This document shows, piece by piece, positions 8,319 to 9,836 of a stretch of DNA of 9,836 nucleotides. A program made the position numbers and the translations under genes. Location: positions 1 to 9,836 of the forward strand of contig JAUVKK010000018.1 in assembly GCA_030596305.1 (NCBI GenBank), given 5' to 3'. A model generated the notes under the pieces. The model did not search any database. It had not been told where the DNA came from and saw only the letters and a list, made by a program, of their open reading frames with translations. This stretch comes from Helicobacteraceae bacterium (GTDB taxonomy: Bacteria; Campylobacterota; Campylobacteria; Campylobacterales; Sulfurimonadaceae). Numbering within the stretch: position 1 is the stretch's first letter; each line of letters starts with the position of its first letter.

Positions 8319-8353
8319 GAAGAACTCCTACATATATGAAAATTTAGAGTGGA

Positions 8354-8359
8354 ATTATA
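8354..8359 (-). promoter_or_regulatory. -10 box of the ndk-yceD-rpmF-plsX-fabH operon
   Basis: Read on the minus strand this is TATAAT, a perfect -10, giving a start near 8347 and a leader of about 29 bases that includes the AGGAG before ndk. No -35 match is present at the usual distance (ACTAAA); AT-rich sequence lies upstream instead. Confidence 0.65.
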
Positions 8360-8423
8360 CCGAACTGTTATTGTGTTTTAGTTTAAAGAAATTTATAAAA
8401 AGAAAAGAGGTAAAAGAAGGGGT

Positions 8424-8451
8424 AAAAGTGTATCGGCATAATGCCGATACA
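8424..8451 (-). terminator. Intrinsic terminator of the ferredoxin gene
   Basis: TGTATCGGCA and TGCCGATACA form a perfect 10-bp stem with a 3-base loop (8429-8451), followed on the minus strand by CTTTT. It begins 8 bases after the ferredoxin stop codon. A 7-bp inverted repeat, GTAGACT/AGTCTAC (8453/8454-8467), spans the stop codon itself just before it. The stem separates the ferredoxin transcript from the ndk operon. Confidence 0.72.
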
Positions 8452-8458
8452 GGTAGAC

Positions 8459-8818
8459 TTAGTCTACGATATTTGCACGGCCTGAACGATCTTCGTCAGA
8501 AACATCGTCACGTTGTGCAGGTCTTGCATCTGAATCTTCCATTACGAAGTCTTTACCATCAACATAGTTTGCACCGTTGAAGAAGTCTTGACCTGCGTCA
8601 TCGAATTTAGTATCCCAAGTGATACAACCCTCAGTTGGACATGCAGTAGCACATGCTGGCTCATCGTGGTGATCAACACACTCTACACATTTATCTGGAT
8701 AAACGTAGTAAAGTTCCTCACCCGTTGGGTTATCGTCCTCGTCTACAATCGCCTCTACTGGACACTCGTCGATACAAGCGCCACAGTTAATACATGTGTC
8801 ATTAATAAATACTGCCAT
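8459..8818 (-). CDS. 2[4Fe-4S] ferredoxin, Alvin type, with acidic C-terminal tail
   Basis: A small cytosolic electron carrier of 119 residues with two [4Fe-4S] clusters. Ligands are C9, C12, C15 and C60 for one cluster and C44, C47, C56 and C19 for the other, from CINCGACIDECP (9-20) and the second motif at 44-61. The second motif has eight residues between C47 and C56 (CVECVDHHDEPAC), the insertion that marks the Allochromatium vinosum (Alvin) type, known for clusters of very low and unequal potential. C65 is an extra cysteine. Residues 70-119 are an acidic, low-complexity tail absent from the shortest ferredoxins. ATG 8818 follows AGGAGA at 7 bases; an upstream in-frame ATG (8857) lacks such a site and lies upstream of the predicted -10. 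Its redox partner cannot be told from the neighbours. Confidence 0.93.
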   Translation of the reverse strand: MAVFINDTCINCGACIDECPVEAIVDEDDNPTGEELYYVYPDKCVECVDHHDEPACATACPTEGCITWDTKFDDAGQDFFNGANYVDGKDFVMEDSDARPAQRDDVSDEDRSGRANIVD

Positions 8819-8845
8819 TTTCAGTCTCCTAAAGTAATTTGGATA

Positions 8846-8854
8846 ACTATAACA
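8846..8854 (-). promoter_or_regulatory. Extended -10 promoter of the ferredoxin gene
   Basis: Read on the minus strand this is TGTTATAGT, an extended -10 with one mismatch. Transcription would start near 8839, about 20 bases before the ATG. Its -35 position coincides with the AT-rich box at 8865-8882. Confidence 0.55.
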
Positions 8855-8864
8855 CAAGAATATT

Positions 8865-8882
8865 AATTGTTTACATAAAATT
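8865..8882. repeat. AT-rich box 1 upstream of the ferredoxin gene
   Basis: AATTGTTTACATAAAATT. It nearly repeats box 2 at 8907-8921, which differs by a T and two A insertions. It overlaps the -35 position of the ferredoxin promoter, so a protein bound here could repress or activate. The regulator is unknown. Confidence 0.35.
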
Positions 8883-8906
8883 TGCCTAACTTTTCACCAA
8901 TACACA

Positions 8907-8921
8907 AATTGTTACATAATT
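8907..8921. repeat. AT-rich box 2 upstream of the ferredoxin gene
   Basis: AATTGTTACATAATT, an imperfect dyad, 42 bases from box 1 in the same orientation. This distance is four DNA turns, so both boxes face the same side of the helix. In AT-rich sequence such a match may also arise by chance. Confidence 0.35.
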
Positions 8922-9037
8922 GGAAAAGACTCCCTGAGTATGGGGTTTTGAGAGGCATTATCAGTTGCTTAATCATACAAATTTTGTCCTATTAATTAAG
9001 CTAAAAAAGATGGCGAAGCTCATCAAAAAATTTCGTA
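8922..9037. other. AT-rich intergenic sequence with no gene seen
   Basis: Part of the roughly 330-base gap between the ferredoxin gene and metK. I find no credible coding region: the only small ATG frames encode 3 and 10 residues. A weak hairpin (TCCC 8931-8934 with GGGG 8942-8945) is present. Upstream signals for a plus-strand transcript into the structured element could lie here. Confidence 0.5.
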
Positions 9038-9043
9038 TATAGT
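9038..9043 (+). promoter_or_regulatory. Possible -10 for a plus-strand small RNA
   Basis: TATAGT on the plus strand would place the start near G9049, the first base of the GTTCTAG arm of the structured element. No -35 is recognised. The hexamer is common in AT-rich DNA, so the fit with the structure is the main argument. Confidence 0.35.
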
Positions 9044-9044
9044 A

Positions 9045-9151
9045 AAAAGTTCTAGAATTGGTGTAAGTTGTGTCGGATGTGAATCCGAAAGCGCACTAGT
9101 GTGCGTTGAGAGGTGAACTCCGGTGCAAATTGCGCCGAAGCTAGAACTTTT
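9045..9151 (+). ncRNA. Candidate structured RNA of unknown class
   Basis: The segment folds as a closed multi-branch structure. The closing stem is 11 bp (9045-9055 with 9141-9151, core GTTCTAG/CTAGAAC). Inside are three hairpins: 9073-9088, 6 bp with a GUGA tetraloop; 9092-9105, CGCAC/GTGCG with loop TAGT; and 9121-9137, a 6-bp stem CGGTGC/GCGCCG with one G-U pair and loop AAATT. A weaker GAG/CTC stem may form at 9108-9120. Three similar loops carry GTGAAT, GTGAAC and GTGCAAAT. Loop AATT (9128-9131) could pair with AATT at 9056-9059. A -10-like TATAGT precedes it, and TTTT ends it. It is not a tRNA, tmRNA, 6S, SRP or RNase P RNA, and I recognise no riboswitch or ribozyme core. Strand is uncertain: read leftward it would be the metK 3' untranslated region, with TTTTT after the closing stem. 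Confidence 0.45.
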
Positions 9152-9836
9152 AAAGTCCTAGGTGTTTTTGAATTTCTGTTACTCTGTCTAGTTTTTCCCA
9201 CGTAAAGCCCTGGTCTTCACGACCAAAGTGGCCATAAGCAGCAGTTTTACGGTAGATAGGACGAAGCAGGTCAAGAGAGTCAATGATCCCTTTAGGAGAG
9301 AGGTCAAACAGTGCTTCTACACACGCTTCGATCTTCTCTTCTTGGACAACACCTGTACCATGTGTGTTTACCATAATAGAGACAGGCTGTACAACACCGA
9401 TAGCGTATGCAACCTGGATCGTAGCACGTTCACACGCACCTGCCGCAACAAGGTTTTTAGCAACGTGTCTTGCAGCGTATGCCGCAGAACGATCAACCTT
9501 GGTCGGATCTTTTCCACTGAAGGCTCCACCACCGTGAGGACAAGATCCGCCGTAGGTGTCAACAATGATCTTACGTCCTGTCAGACCAGCATCACCTTGA
9601 GGACCACCGATCACAAACTTTCCAGTCGGATTGATGTGATAGATCGTCTCATCCGTTAAAAGCTCAGCCGGAATAGCGACTTTGATAACTTTGTTGATAA
9701 CATCTTCGCGAAGCTGTGCCTGGTCAACATCATCATGGTGTTGTGTCGAGACAACAACAGTCTCAACGCCGACCGGCTTATCATCTATGTATTTAACAGA
9801 GACCTGTGCTTTACCATCTGGACGCAGGTAAGGAAT
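9150..9836 (-). CDS. metK: S-adenosylmethionine synthetase, C-terminal part
   Basis: The last 228 codons of methionine adenosyltransferase, which makes S-adenosylmethionine from methionine and ATP in the cytosol; the full enzyme is about 385 residues, so roughly the first 40 percent lies beyond the right edge. The reading frame is open to the last base and continues upstream of the internal GTG at 9614, which is not a start. Diagnostic blocks are [35 protein letters not shown] (split here as [11 protein letters not shown] and [13 protein letters not shown]), the [19 protein letters not shown] loop that binds ATP and phosphate, [11 protein letters not shown], and the C-terminal [15 protein letters not shown]. 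All visible active-site residues are intact. The stop codon TAA (9152-9150) is partly inside the closing stem of the structured element next door. Confidence 0.97.
   Translation of the reverse strand: MPYLRPDGKAQVSVKYIDDKPVGVETVVVSTQHHDDVDQAQLREDVINKVIKVAIPAELLTDETIYHINPTGKFVIGGPQGDAGLTGRKIIVDTYGGSCPHGGGAFSGKDPTKVDRSAAYAARHVAKNLVAAGACERATIQVAYAIGVVQPVSIMVNTHGTGVVQEEKIEACVEALFDLSPKGIIDSLDLLRPIYRKTAAYGHFGREDQGFTWEKLDRVTEIQKHLGL

Noticed and set aside
8588..8866. 92-codon + strand frame opposite the ferredoxin gene
   Set aside because: It is antisense to a clear 2[4Fe-4S] ferredoxin and looks like a shadow; the coordinates are given from its far end to its start.
8931..8945. Hairpin TCCC/GGGG followed by TTTT on the + strand
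   Set aside because: The stem has only three G-C pairs and a wobble, and no + strand gene precedes it, so it is not a convincing terminator.
9010..9042. 10-residue reading frame MAKLIKKFRI before the structured element
   Set aside because: It has no good ribosome binding site and is too short to support as a gene or leader peptide from one sequence.
9056..9137. Cobalamin riboswitch
   Set aside because: CGGATGTGAATCCG and CCGGTGCAAATT resemble the L5 arm, but the GGGAA/CCC core and the B12 box are missing, and no gene lies in the right place downstream on that strand.
9049..9147. tRNA or selenocysteine-tRNA-like gene (7-bp closing stem GTTCTAG/CTAGAAC)
   Set aside because: There is no 7-base anticodon loop, no TTCRA T-loop arm and no D-arm pattern; the hairpins do not fit the cloverleaf.
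9045..9151. Miniature transposable element or integron attC site
   Set aside because: The 11-bp inverted ends could be terminal repeats, but no target duplication is seen, no second copy is in the window, and the ends do not match attC core sites (RYYYAAC...GTTRRRY).
1..9836. Defence system, CRISPR, retron, prophage or secretion locus
   Set aside because: No such gene, repeat array or reverse transcriptase is present; the window is mostly conserved housekeeping genes.

Overview
The window looks like a chromosomal core region of a free-living Campylobacterota (Epsilonproteobacteria), most like the Sulfurimonas/Sulfuricurvum/Sulfurovum group. This rests on the style of the histidine kinase (H-box AHQWRQPL), the ndk–yceD–rpmF–plsX–fabH order beside a small 2[4Fe-4S] ferredoxin and metK, the moderate G+C, and promoters with good -10 boxes but no recognisable -35. 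The genus is inferred by eye, not by a search. No phage, insertion sequence, CRISPR array, toxin or defence gene is visible.

Left part (1-4618): the 5' end of a PLP-dependent Cys/Met-metabolism enzyme runs leftward off the edge. It is divergent from a rightward group: bioD (biotin), pyrB (pyrimidines), a stand-alone pabB (folate) that overlaps pyrB by 11 bases, then after an 80-base gap an orphan six-helix membrane histidine kinase.

Middle and right (4635-9836): every protein gene is leftward. A HIT-family protein is coupled to a small one-helix membrane protein with an arginine-dyad tail. Next comes a tight five-gene operon, transcribed in the order ndk, yceD, rpmF, plsX, fabH, with gaps of 6, 2 and 3 bases and a 1-base overlap. 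It combines nucleotide balance, ribosome assembly and the first steps of phospholipid and fatty-acid synthesis. Upstream lie an Alvin-type ferredoxin with its own promoter and terminator, and the 3' part of metK.

The most unusual piece is the roughly 330-base gap between the ferredoxin gene and metK. It holds two near-identical AT-rich boxes 42 bases apart upstream of the ferredoxin promoter, and a compact segment at 9045-9151 that folds into an 11-bp closing stem around three strong hairpins. A -10-like hexamer on the + strand would start transcription at the closing stem. I cannot assign this segment to any RNA family I know; it is the best candidate here for something undescribed. The rest is ordinary housekeeping sequence.
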